Positions 10,317 through 22,600 of a DNA stretch of 64,000 bases are shown piece after piece. Numbering within the stretch: the first letter of the stretch is position 1; each line of letters begins with the position of its first letter. The translations under genes were made by a program, and so were the position numbers. Origin of the DNA: Metopolophium dirhodum (Eukaryota > Arthropoda > Insecta > Hemiptera > Aphididae); contig NC_083560.1 in NCBI RefSeq assembly GCF_019925205.1, positions 100,220,083-100,284,082 of the forward strand, read 5' to 3'. A model generated the notes under the pieces. The model was not told the DNA's origin, ran no database searches, and saw only the letters and a list, made by a program, of their open reading frames with translations.

Positions 10317-12065
10317 TAAAAACGTCATTTTTGAAAACGAAGTTTCACATACATAAGTGGAGCCAAACATAGTAGCTAATTTTATGGCAAGGGTTTTACA
10401 GTTCATGTATTTATCCAAGACATGTTTTATCCAAAAATCTTCAGTAGACGAAGTCTTATTCATTTGCAATGAGATATCTTCTTGCAAATCAATAATTTCC
10501 ATTTGAAGTGAAGATTTTGGAAGTCTAAATAATTTTGTAGCAACGTCAATCCATTCTCCAGTCGGAAAAACTTCAAACGGATTTTTTAAAAATTGAGACA
10601 GTTTTCCAATTTCTGCAAAGTCTTTGAATCTCTTACCGAATTCTTCACCAAGGTCCGACAAAAAACTTAAAAACATACTGCAGTCTATGTAGGAATTCTT
10701 TTTATATTTAAAGATTGTTGGAAAATGAATAAAATCTTGATTTTTTATATCTTCTTCAAAGATTTCAAGTTTTCGTCGGAAAGCAGATACACTTGATATC
10801 AGATCACAAATTAACTTGTTATGCCCTTGTAACTCAATATTAAGTACATTTAAATATGTAAGAATGTCTTTTAAAAATGCCACAGATAGCATATTGCTCT
10901 CGTTTGTTAAGAATTTATGATACTGCTTTGATTCTTGTGAATCCAAGTTTACCAAAAACGTGATTACTTCTTCTTGTATACTCCAAAAACGTTCGATCAC
11001 TTTGCCTTTACTTAACCAACGGATATTGTTATGTTGAAGTAAATCCGAATACACTGAATCACATTCAAATAAAAAATCTTTAAACTGCCTGTGCTGAAGA
11101 GCAGATCGGGACCTCAAAAAATTAATCAACTTGATCATTATGTCCATTACTTCCTTAAGCGTTGTACTAAGTTTGCCACACAGGAATGTTTGATGAATTA
11201 TACATTGATATGAAAGTATTTCAGCATTCTTATCCTTGATTCTCTTAACAAATCCTTTTTCTTTATCAATCATTGCTGGGGCGCCATCGGTTGAAATAGA
11301 CACAATTTTATCATAACTAATATTTGATTTAGTCATGAAGTCGTCAAAAGTTTTAAACAAATCTTCTCCACGAGTCTTGCATTTCAATGGCAATAATGCT
11401 AACAACTCGTCTCTAAACACTTTACTATCAGCGTCTAAAAAGCGCACGAAAATTGACATCTGCTCAGAATCAACAATATCACATGACTCATCAATTGCAA
11501 TAGCGTAGCAAGGAGCCATCTGTAAAATGTGAATTAAATTATTTTTGTTGTCATCGGCCAATAGTTTTGTTCTTCTTGTATTGCTTCTTGCTGATAGAGG
11601 AATATTTTGAATAGCATTAATTATGTCCTTTTTCTCTTCAAAAAGTGCAGTGGCTACTTCCAACATACACTCTTTTACAATTTCTGAGTCTGTAAATGGC
11701 TTTTGGTGCTTATTTAACGTCCAGAAAACACGCAATGCTGCTTCTATTGACTTTTCTTGCCCACTCATACTTTTTACTAACATAGTCGTACTATTTTTAT
11801 AAGACAAGAGATACGCTTGGAGCTTATCTTTACGCGCTGCACTGTCAAGAGGAAATTTTTTTTCAAAATCTTTATGCATTGTATCATAATGACGCTTTAA
11901 ATTAGCACATTTAACGACAGCAACTGTACTGTTGCATATGAGACAAACTGGAACGGCTCCAGCTCTTACTGGAAGTATAAAAAAATATTGTTCGGTCCAC
12001 TCAGCCGGGAACTTTCTGTTTTCATTGTCAACTTTACGTTTTTTGGAAAACATACTCGATTGCAC
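10317..12065 (-). pseudogene. BED zinc-finger hAT transposase, interrupted by piggyBac
   Basis: hAT transposases bind the element ends through a BED finger and cut with an RNase-H-fold DDE core. From ATG 12,065 the frame opens with a basic segment (KKRKVDNENRKF), then a BED-like finger (C41, C44, H59, H64), the first catalytic Asp in AIDESCDI (about D192) and the second in STDGAPAM (about D260). The C-terminal dimerisation block YVCETSFSKM begins at residue 571. Genuine hAT sequence ends at Leu583, whose TTA codon is part of the TTAA at the piggyBac junction. The open frame runs on into piggyBac DNA to 10,158 but those residues are not hAT. The remaining 41 residues lie at 7,347-7,471. Apart from the insertion the frame is clean over 583 codons, so the hAT copy was young when hit. 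It resembles host ZBED5/GTF2IRD2-type domesticated proteins. Confidence 0.88.
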
Positions 12066-12292
12066 ACGAATAATATTTATAAATTAATAAGTTTTAACAC
12101 TACGGACGCGACGGACTATGAACGACAAACGCAACGCAACGATTAAATTGAACTAAATAATATTATTAAGTGTTTCAAGAAGTAGGTTCAATGTATGGTG
12201 TTCTGTTATCGTGACTATTATTATAAACAGCTTTATACGATGAACGCTATCGTAATTTCCTAATAAATCATAAAAATAGATCGCCTCTGAAA

Positions 12293-12293
<1 letters not shown>

Positions 12294-12327
<34 letters not shown>
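12294..12327. repeat. (CA)n microsatellite
   Basis: About 34 bp of CA repeats lies between the hAT transposase start and the left satellite segment. The flanks (12,066-12,450) hold nothing else recognisable. Confidence 0.9.
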
Positions 12328-12330
<3 letters not shown>

Positions 12331-12454
12331 CCGCGTATGGTATCTAGTAAACTCCATGCACATGTAAGAGTAATAGTGACTTCCGCCCTTAAGAATAACC
12401 CTAGAACTTAGTTTTTAATACCAAAACATTAAAAAAAAATTGTTTCATATGATT

Positions 12455-13200
12455 CTGAATTAAAATATTAATATTTTAAGTATAAAATTGTAGACATTTA
12501 AGCAGCATTGTAGCCTCTGGTACCTTATGAACTCCAACTTTGTGGACTCCAGTACCGGAGGTCACAACGATTACAGAGCAATAGTAATATTTTAAATTTC
12601 GCTTTCACTCATTAACACGTTGACTGCGTACTGACGCCAATATTGACGTCATGATGATCAATCAGCAACGAGGAAACACATTTAAAATAAATTGTTAATT
12701 ATTCCCAACATGTGGCTGAATGTTATATTATATTTATTTAGCGTGGATTTAACTCATGTTTGAATTATGTATACATACTAATCGTTAAAAACACTTATTA
12801 TTTTTTTTAGAAGACTTGTTTTACTTTTATGATACCTACGCACTGGGTGAAAACTGCAAAAAGACATACCTACACAGTCAACGTGTTAAGTATTTGAACA
12901 CATAATTTTCCTTGTGACAAAAACACATCATTTGTGACTTCCGGTGACGGAGTTTTCAGTGTCACTCTTTAGATTATTACAAAAAAACGTATAGAGCAGG
13001 CAGCAGCATAGAAGACTATGTGTAAAATTCAAAGTAATTTGTGGACTCCAGTACCGGAGGACACAACGAGTTTAGTGCGATTGTAATATTTAAATTTTAC
13101 TTTAACACTATATACCTATACTTATATAATATGTACTTATAAAAAATTAAGAAGCATTATACACTCCGGTACCTTATGGACTCCAAATAGCTAAAACATT
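12455..13200. repeat. Satellite monomers, left segment
   Basis: Contains diverged copies of the monomer found in the large array at 24.3-27.5 kb: GTGGACTCCAGTACCGGAGG near 12,541 and 13,041, and the partner word GACTTCCGGTGACGGAG near 12,940. One copy is split by a 278-bp MITE at a TTAA. The segment fades out near 13,200, where the 11-kb foreign block begins. Confidence 0.75.
12612..12889. mobile_element. Small piggyBac-type MITE in a satellite monomer
   Basis: TTAA at 12,612-12,615 and 12,886-12,889 flank a 270-bp segment with exact inverted ends CACGTTGACTG/CAGTCAACGTG. The sequence after the right TTAA (gTATTTGAAC) matches the continuation of an uninterrupted satellite monomer at about 24,432, which confirms insertion into the satellite. 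It has no coding capacity. Its ends differ from those of the piggyBac at 7.5-10.3 kb, so another transposase moved it. Confidence 0.8.
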
Positions 13201-13414
13201 AGGTTTTAAACCTACATTGTTACATCTGAAGTCAACAAAAATATTATACTGACCTACCTACCTAACATATCTAGTGTACACAAATATAATATAAATATAA
13301 AGTTTGTCAGACTTTGTCTAATATATGCCAATTTTATGAACTAATAATTATTTGCATTTCATGAAAATAAAATACTGACATATAATGACTTAGTGTTTTT
13401 GTAATAGTGGAGAA
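13200..13414. other. AT-rich junction zone
   Basis: Unassigned sequence between the end of satellite similarity and the hAT-like end at about 13,420. The left edge of the 11-kb block must lie near here, but no duplication or inverted end could be read. Confidence 0.3.
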
Positions 13415-15744
13415 TGGGCCATGGGCGCAACTAGGGGGGGGGGGGGCTTGGGAGTGCTTAGCACTCCCAAAATCAAAATTAGCACTCCCAAATTTTCTGT
13501 ACCGATTTTTTACAATATCGGTAACAGTAACACTTCTGATTTTATAAATAATAATTAATTGACTGGTAAAATTGGTAAATTATCAAAATATTGTTTTTCT
13601 AATTTATTTTAACCTCTAATGGTCAATGGAAACATCAAATACGTTTATTAATTTGGGTTTATTACCTATTAAAATGTACCGTGTACACAATACGTAGAAT
13701 CAATAGGTTTTATTTTAATACATTTTTCCTAGATTCCCGACCAACGCTCAACAACCGCCGTTAATTTTATCGTCAATATTATAATGGCAGAAGTATGTAC
13801 TATATTGTATATATCTGATATCGTCGCACCTTGCCACCGCTCCGTTAATAAGTTTGATGAGGAGGGAGTGAAGAGTGTACTGTAGGCATAATACAATAAA
13901 TTAATAATAGAATCCAATTTAATACGACGTTATCGAATACGGATTTATTTATTTACCTACGTCTTGTAAGCAATAGGTATTTCCATTTGGGTACAGTAAT
14001 ACGGGCCCGTCATTCCCCACTATAAATGTCTATAATAATATTGTTTTATTTGATTTTGATTTTACTCTCTTGTTAGTTAGTTGGTAGGTACTTGATGATA
14101 AAAATATAGTCACCACATTATAGTTATTTTACATTTGGCTGCGTGTTGCATGTATATTTTATACAAAATACAAATATACAATGTACACTTGCACAATGCA
14201 CATCGTGGTTTAGCGGACCTGCCACATTTTAGATCAACTGAGTTAACGATTGACGATTGTACGTATAACATACTACATTGTCGTATTTATGTTCTGATTC
14301 TTGAACTTCTTGAATTTAAATAAAAATGTTTAGTATTTTTAATAAAAATAAAACAAATTCTCGTGTCACCACTAAAAATCCTACTTTGACGAATGACCAA
14401 CTTCTAGATGAAGATAATATTGATGATCCCATTAATCCATCGATCAATAAAATAAATGTAGTTGAACACAACTGCAATGATTTGGGAAACATAGAAACTG
14501 GACCTATACGCCCCATACTAACAGTAAGTGGATTTACTATTTGTGCTTATTATGATTTATTTTTAAAGTACCTAAGCATAGATTTATTATTATAATATTA
14601 TATGCTTAATATTTTAAACATCCATATTTTAAGAAATTACACTTGTTTATTTTATTTGACACATTTTTTTTTTCAATTTGATGTTTAGAAAAGGTAGTAA
14701 ATTATTGTGTATAATAATTTTATAGGTATCAAATATTAATTTTCTTTTTTTTTATTTCAGGCATATCCAAAAACAAAATTTGGTTCTCAGTTTAGGTCAT
14801 TCAGCAGTGAATATTTCAATACATATAAGTGGCTTGAATACAGTATTATGTGCGATGCAACATTTTGTTATGCTTGTCGGATGTTTGGTAATAAAAATAT
14901 GGAAGATACTTGGACAACAATAGGATTTAATACCTGGCATAAAGTAAGTTTAAATAATTAATTTGAATAGATTTAATACTTCAAAATGCTCAACTTGTGA
15001 GTTAGATTGTCTAGGGAAGTCGGAAATTAAAATTGTGCATACATAAATAAATAAAGATTTATTTGATTTTGAAAATTAAATTGTATACTTACTGTGTTAT
15101 TTTATATAGCTTTCAGAAAGATTGAAGAAACATAATACTTCTAAGAGCCATTTGACATTTGTTTCAAAACTGGCTCTTAGTATATTAGCTAAAAAGTCTG
15201 GAAGTGTACTATCACAACTGTCTGCTGTACATCAAGAAGAAATTAAGCAAAATCGAAACTATATCTGCCATATTATAGATATAGTTTTATACCTCAGTAA
15301 ACAAGGAATGGCATTTCGAGGCCATTGTGAAAAAACTACTTCACTTAATCAAGGTAATTTTTAAAAATAATATTATATTAGCCTTTTTTTGAATACAATA
15401 AAATAAAATATAGAATTAAGTTTTGAGCTTAGCAAAATAAACATTAGCTTACAGTATAGGATTAATTTTTTTTCTGGGTTTCAACTTTAGATTTATATTT
15501 ACTTATTATTTAACTATTTAAAAATAAAAATTAATAATTCATTTTAAGGTAATTTCAAAGAGTTATGCAACATGTATGTAAAATCAGTACCTGGATTTCA
15601 AAATATGCATAACCGGCATGTTAATTATACTAGTTGGAAAATCCAGGATGAAATTATTCAATTATGCGCCGATGAAGTTAATGAAATTATTGTAAATGAG
15701 GTTTCTTCTGTTGGATTTTTTGCTCTGATGTGTGATGAAGCAAG
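13415..15744 (+). mobile_element. 5' portion of a second hAT element (TTF/DUF4371 type)
   Basis: The left end region reads GGGCGCAACTAGG followed by a G13 run (13,434-13,446), a common style of hAT end in aphids (CAGTGGCG-AACTAGG). It is followed by a palindrome with 11-bp arms, TTGGGAGTGCT/AGCACTCCCAA, at about 13,449-13,471 and a third half-copy. About 900 bp downstream begins an intron-containing transposase gene. The terminal CAG is not preserved and no right end is visible. Confidence 0.5.
14326..15744 (+). pseudogene. TTF-type zinc finger hAT transposase (DUF4371/ZMYM1-like), N-terminal four exons
   Basis: Four exons join in frame: 14,326-14,523, 14,761-14,943, 15,110-15,353 and 15,549-15,744, all with GT/AG borders. 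The proposed product starts MFSIFNKNK, then has an acidic linker, the TTF-finger region typical of this family (RPILTAYPKTKFGSQFRSF, then CDATFCYACRMFG...FNTWHK), a helical stretch (LSERLKKHNTSKSHL) and, at the end, FFALMCDEAR, which contains the first catalytic Asp. In intact relatives several hundred more residues follow. Here nothing recognisable follows the last donor site, so the gene is cut off inside the catalytic core. It converges on the tyrosine-recombinase-like gene on the other strand. Confidence 0.72.
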
Positions 15745-16620
15745 GTAATTAATATAGTCTTGCATGTAGGATTAATATTTAATATTCATATATTTTTAGT
15801 AAAAACTTAATATGGGCAATACAGGTGATCTCAAAGACTAAGATTGATAAGTAACTGTTTCATCGTACAGCTGATTTCTTATTGTATGAAATCCTAAAAT
15901 TATTGTTCCCGCCATATTATGTTAACAACTGATAACACCATTTTTTTAATTTCCTTTTTAGTTTTTAAGAAATTTGCATTGTTACAACTTACATATTTAT
16001 TATTTTGCTTTTCGAAAAAAAATGATGTCAAGTGTTTATTTCAACTTATTAAGTTAGTTATTAACCCGTTTTATGATAAATGTTATGTAGTTTAAGATGC
16101 TTGCAGTTACACTTACAAAACGCTTTGTTAGTTAATTTATTGAGATACATGTACGATACCCAATTAAAAATTATTTATATTCGGCCAATACCAGTCAAAA
16201 GTGAAACTACATAGGTGACATTTAAAATTACAAGTTTACTCTAAAAGGTATTTGTTTATTCTTTGGTTATTTCTGAAATAAAATGTCTTATTAATTTTAA
16301 AATATTTTGTTTAGGTATTTGTTAATATAATATTATAATTTAAAAACAACCATTTGCAGTTTTTTTTAAAAATTAAAATAAATTATAAAAAATAATTTTA
16401 AAAATCTCAAAGTTAAATATGTTGTATTTTATAAGTTCATAAATCAATATTGAATATTGACTTTAGTTTCCGAGTTATATATGGTAAGATATAATAATTT
16501 TCCCTTATGTGACCACCATGCACGCTCCTCTCTCCACTACATTTTATGATTTCTACAATATTATTAAAGGTTTTAATATATTATTTAATTACCATTTAAT
16601 TTAATATAACTTCACTGTTT
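15745..16620. other. Non-coding gap between converging genes
   Basis: AT-rich, with no ORF or recognised repeat. The missing 3' half of the hAT gene would be expected here but is absent. Confidence 0.4.
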
Positions 16621-16622
16621 CC

Positions 16623-16628
16623 TTTATT
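16623..16628 (-). promoter_or_regulatory. Polyadenylation signal AATAAA
   Basis: AATAAA on the minus strand about 20 bp past the stop of the tyrosine-recombinase-like gene, well placed to end its mRNA. Confidence 0.5.
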
Positions 16629-16648
16629 CAACAAAATAATATGAAATT

Positions 16649-19600
16649 TTATTTTAATGTTTTTTTTATAATATTTGCCACTTGAAATTTGATTTTCTTC
16701 CAATCTCTGTTTTTGAGAATAGGCTCATTTTTAATTGCTAGTAAGCAATCGTGCTGTTGAGGAATTTTTCGGAGTGCAATAAATTTTCCAAGTGATCGTT
16801 TGATTGCATTTATTTCAGCCATGGTCCATTTTATATAATCCCCTCTTTTTTTGGATTTTTTAGCAACTACTGTGATTGAGTTTTCTGTCTCACTGATGTT
16901 CATTCGAACATGGTTTTCAAACAAGTCACCTATAAAAGTGAAAACAAATAGTATTAATAATTTTGTTTTATAAATAAATGATACAAGTTAAAACCAATAA
17001 CTTATGTAAATAAAACCTTACTATTTTCAATTGTATCATCTTCTTTTTCATCATCTTCTTTTTCATCTGATGAACTTTCATTTAAATCATTTGGAATTAT
17101 AATGTCATCAAATTCGTCTAGTGTTTTTCCCTTGAGTTCGTTAATTTTACCTGATTCTGCAGCAAGCAATATTTTACTGACACGGCTAAGTTGCAAAGTA
17201 TTGTCCGGAAGTCTATAATACTCATTGTGAATTGCCAAGTCATGACCCATAAAATTAGCCAATTGTTCACGATCATTAGTTGTTAGATTTAATAATTGTG
17301 TTATTGTCGCAACATGTTTTCTTAGTTTTGTGGAAGTTAATAATTGTGGTTGAGCTGCTCCACATTTAATAGCTGCACTTCTCAGGCAATCTGACCCCCT
17401 ATACACTCCTACAGCAGTGTATGGTATAGCAAAAAGATTTTTATTTTGTTCAAAAATATGTACAGAAGCTCTCATATCCAACATTAAATCCAAAGATTTT
17501 TTCATGTCTGGAGTTAACAAAACAGGTACTCCTCTGCCTCTTTTACCTCTTATTTCAAACCTTATAAAACTATTAGATAGTTTTGACTCAACTTCAGTGA
17601 GAGATTTCAAAATTTCTTCCTGCATTTTTTTTTTGTCTCTATTTAAATAATCTGTTATTTGTATTCTTTCTACTTCACCTGATCTTCGTCTGTTTAGTAG
17701 TATTATTTGGGTTAATAAAGTTTTACAAAATAATTTATATGTCTCTTGGTTAATTTCTTTTTGTTCATCAACGAGATGAGTTACATTTTTTATTTGGTTT
17801 AACAAATAATTGTGTAGTACTGTAATATCTTTAGCATCTGGGAGGTTTATAGTTTTATTGAATTTTTTTTTTGAAAGGTCCTGACAGGCGTTAGATGAAA
17901 TTGAAAATTTCCATTCTTTTTGAAATACTGTAACAAAATTTTTTATTTTATTTATTTTATCTTGAGAAGAGCCTTGAATAATTGATTGGCATTCTATGAT
18001 ATCGGCACATTGCAGAATTGTATGTCCTAATTTCAGAGCTATAGATGGGTGAATGTAAGAGTTTTCAGTTTCATTGTAACCACTTATTTCTTTTGCAGCA
18101 TTGACAATTGTTTTAAAATATTGGGGTACTAAAAAATCTTCTAAGTTTTTTAGTTCTGGAACTAATGTTCTTAATATCAATAAAAGTTTACTGATTTGTC
18201 TCATGCGTTGTGATATATACGTTTTTAGGTGTTGTTCACGATGATTTTTTAGTAATCTAGCTCCAAATGCACATATCAGTTTATCGTTTTGAGCTGTAAA
18301 AGATATATTGTCATATTTCATATGAATAAAAACTTCAGCAGTTAATTGCTTGAAATCATCTGTATCTTGTAACAGCATAGCGCATTGAGACTGTACATTT
18401 CTTCTTTTTGTAACTTCATTATTTTGTGATTCGTCGTTAAATTTACATTTATTAGAGTGCCGAAAAATAATTTTTTTCTTAAAAAACTTTAAACAGAATT
18501 TACACGGTAAATAGTCATTGACAGCCACTTTTTCAGAAGATGTAGGTCGTCTACCAACTATAAGTGAACCCTTTTTTTTTTCTAATATCGTTTTATTATA
18601 GTGAAAGTTTCCTTTATTTTTCAGAAGTTCTAATTGTCTTAAGCGCTCTTTTGATTTTTTCGGCAATAATATAAAAGATCTAACTTCAGTTTCTAGTGCA
18701 TGCTTGCGTTCAACATGACGTGGAAAATTGGTTTGTAGATTTTCACAAAAAATACAGTATACTCTCTTATCTTTAACATTTTTTTTATAGTTATAAGAAC
18801 ATTTTCTAGCTCTTTGGACATCTAATTCTATTTGATGAACAGCTACCGTATTGACTATATTTATGTTTGTATTTACTGGTGAACAAGGAGGTGAAAGTAC
18901 TGTATCTAAATCATCTGAATCACTTGTTTCAAAATCCAAGTTCATTTTATCATTTGCATATGGTGTATATTCTGGACTATTGAAACAATCAGAAGATGTT
19001 GATGATTCTGACCCCACAAAATCTTCAGTATTGTTGGATGTAACAATTGTACCAATAATATTCTGTTCGACAGCCTGGCCTTAAATTAAAAAAAAATATT
19101 AAATATTAAAATGAAATATACTAAAAAAAAAGAAATAATTTGCTTACTAGTATGCATGCTTGGTTTATCCATTGACTGTTCCAAGTTAATCATTTCAAAA
19201 TTTGTTGATGCATCTATTATACTAAAATCATTCTGCTCAACAGCTTGGCCTTTAATTAAATAAAAAAAATACATACGTTAAATATTAAATATAAAATTAA
19301 AGAGAAAAATTGCTTACTAGAACGCACAATTGGTTCATCCATATTGTGAAACAACAAATCAAAAATCTCACAATTTTCTGGTGCATCTATTTTATTTAAA
19401 TCATTTTGATCAACAGCTTGTCCTTTAATTAAAAATAAATATATATTAATATAATAATGTTAAAATTCAATATAATAAAACTAAAGTCATAACGCTCTTA
19501 CTAGAGTGCACAATTGGTTTATCCATTGACTGTTCCAAGTTAAACGTTTCACAAATTGTTGGTGCATCTACTTTACTTAAACCAGTGTGCTCAACAGCTT

Positions 19601-22600
19601 GGCCTTTAATTAAATAAAAAAAATACATGAGTTAATTATTAATTATAAAATTAAAGACATAATGCGCTTACTAGTATGCATGCTTGGTTTATCCATTGAA
19701 TGTTCCAAGTTAAACGTTTCATAAATTGTTGGTGCATCAGTTTTACTTAAATTATTGTTCTCAACAGCTTGGCCTTTAATTAAATAAAAATATATTATTG
19801 CTAAATATTAAATATAATAAAAATAAAGAGATAAAGCACTTACTAGGATGCATGGTTGCTTCATCCATAATACCAAATATCAAATCAAAAATATCACTAT
19901 TTTTTGTTGAATCAATTTTACTTAAATCGTTCTGCTCAACAACTTGGCCTTAAATAAAATAAAAAATATATTTTTGTTAAATATTAAATATAATAAAAAT
20001 AAAGATATAACACTCTTACTAGAATGCATGATTGGTTTATCCTTTGACTGTTCCAAGTTAATCATTTCAAAATTTGTTGATGCATCTATTTTACTAAAAT
20101 CATTCTGCTCAACAGCTTGGCCTTTAATTAAATAAAAAAAATACATAAGTTAAATATTAAATATAAAAATAAAGACATAATGCGCTTACTAGTATGCTTG
20201 CTTGGTTTATCCATTGAATGATCCAAGGTAAACATTTCACGATTTTTTATTGCATCAATTTTCCCACTTTTTAGATCTAAACTATGGCCTTTTTTTTTAA
20301 AAAAAATATATTTATTAAAAAAAGCAAAACTGCTGCATCGCGCCTGCACGTATAATATGTTCACGTTAGCACTTACTTGAATGCACTATTGGTTCATCTA
20401 TCATATGGTTTATGCTCTTACCAGCTAAGAACCTTTGTATATTTTCTTTATCTTTAAAATTTAAATATAAAATTAAAAAGTTGTTTCTACTAACTTAATC
20501 AATAAAATTCTATTATTTTGAAATAACTATTTATCTCAGACCTAGGTATATATTAGGTAGTGGCTGCCTCGACACTTTCAAATGGTTAGGCACCTAACTG
20601 AAAAATTTTACTTTTTAATTTGGATAGATTTACTCAAGTTGATAAATTAGTACCAACTTGTAGTTAAATGTCTAACATGTGAACTGTGTAAGTAGGTGTG
20701 GTGAAGTATTTATATTTTATTAATAGATTAAATTGTATAAATAATATAAATAAAGTAAAAATTATAATAATAATTATACTGTGTTTCTACTAGTCGTATA
20801 CCTAATACAGTGTATGGACTTGTGATTAACCCCAAAAAATGGTGGATAGGCATAAAACTGCAAATCATTAAAATATCTATTTTTCTTATATTTTTTTGAT
20901 GACTGAAAAATTAAATATCAGTATTATATGATAAGAGTTGTATCTTTAGTATCTACCAAGATAGTTTAAAAAAGTATGTAAAATTAGGTACCATAATTAA
21001 AACAAAATTTGTATTATTTTATTCAGAGAAAGTTACCTACCTACCAATAAAATTAAATCATAATATTTTTAATTACTTAATATTTATTTAATTAGATCTA
21101 TTATTTATTAAAATATTATTAAAACTCCAAACCGAAAAATTTTACGATAAGCGCATATTTAGTTTCCTAGAGATGTTCATTATAATATGTACAAATGTAC
21201 AATATAATACATAGTACTTATAATCAATGCCCAATGGTATAACATAGATCAATGTGTAAATACTCTAGTACTTATTGGGTGATATATTATAATATTATAT
21301 TATAGATTACCTACCTATATAGAATTAATAGTTATATATGTATATAATTTATTATTTATCATGATTAAATTGTTATATGCCCGTATGCATAATCAATTTT
21401 TGTGTCACATAAAACATATACCTAGTTTAACATATCTTATGGGACACCTAAATTTACTATGAATACGGGAAATAGTCTTATTAATATGTTTTTAACTATC
21501 AATGAAAAATGAAAAATAAATAGAAAACTTACTTCCTTTTTTTAGCACCTTAGCTAAATATGATTTTTTATTAACCCATTTCACCATATATTTTTTGCCA
21601 ATCACTATTTTACATTTTATTGTTTTTGAAGGACACATATAGAAAACATTATCATCAGTGTATTGAACTGCAATCCATTCTAATTAACAAAATATAAATT
21701 ATTATTTTTACTACTTTCTAAGATTTTAATTTTAATAAATTCAGTACCCTAAGTAAATACAATTTATGTAAAAAAGAATTTTAAATGTTCGTAATAGATA
21801 TTCAAAAAAAAAAATCTGTAAACAGTTATTTGATTTGTTATGCAATTAGTTATTAATTTGCGTGATGAAAATGTCTTATGATATTATGAAATTTTGAAAA
21901 GTAATTACATGGATGTTTGTATACCATTGTTATAATAGCATTATTTACGTATTACCAAAAACAACGTTTTAACTATAATAATAGGAACAATTTTAAATTT
22001 TGAACCAAACCAATAATATATTTTTATATTTTTGCTAGTCTTAAAAGGAACCACTGCATTTGTATTCTCTGACTTACAAAAGCGTAACACAAAGCATTTA
22101 CGTTTAGTAGTTCTCGTGGAGCTTTTTTAGTTTTAAATTTTAATATTTTAGTGAATTTATCCATTTTTAGTTTTAAAGGTAACAACATTTTATGTGGTAC
22201 GGTGGGAGTATTTTTCGAAATTTTTATTAAATAGTTTTAAGTGTATACATTTTTATTATAATTTTAAAATGATCATATTTTGCTTAAAAATTTATCCGTA
22301 GAAAAAATACTTATACCAAACCACAGAAAATCTTGTTACTTTTAATTTTAATAATAATATTATTATTATATAAATGCACTCTAATATTAAAACTTTTAAA
22401 TCTAACAAAGCTACATGAGATCTATTGAACGTAAAGCCGCGTAGCGTCCTCTTAAGTCTATAATTAAAAATTTATATTTCTCAATTGATGCACATTGAAC
22501 ACTACACACCCATGTCGATGTGGTGTTTTACGTACAATTGATTTTACTTAAAGAAAAACGCTATCGTTCTGCACCTGTAATAAATTATATTTCAACCCCC

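Larger units (their letters stand above)
7472..10319 (-). mobile_element. piggyBac-family element, complete, inserted in the hAT transposase gene
   Basis: The ends are inverted repeats starting CACTTTCAACGCCGC at 7,476 and ending at 10,315 (2,840 bp). The right flank is the canonical TTAA (10,316-10,319). The left flank is TTGA (7,472-7,475), one transition from TTAA. The subterminal DNA holds an 18-bp palindrome, once on the left and twice on the right. A single full-length transposase ORF lies inside on the minus strand. The insertion sits inside a hAT coding exon, so it is younger than the hAT copy. Confidence 0.93.
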
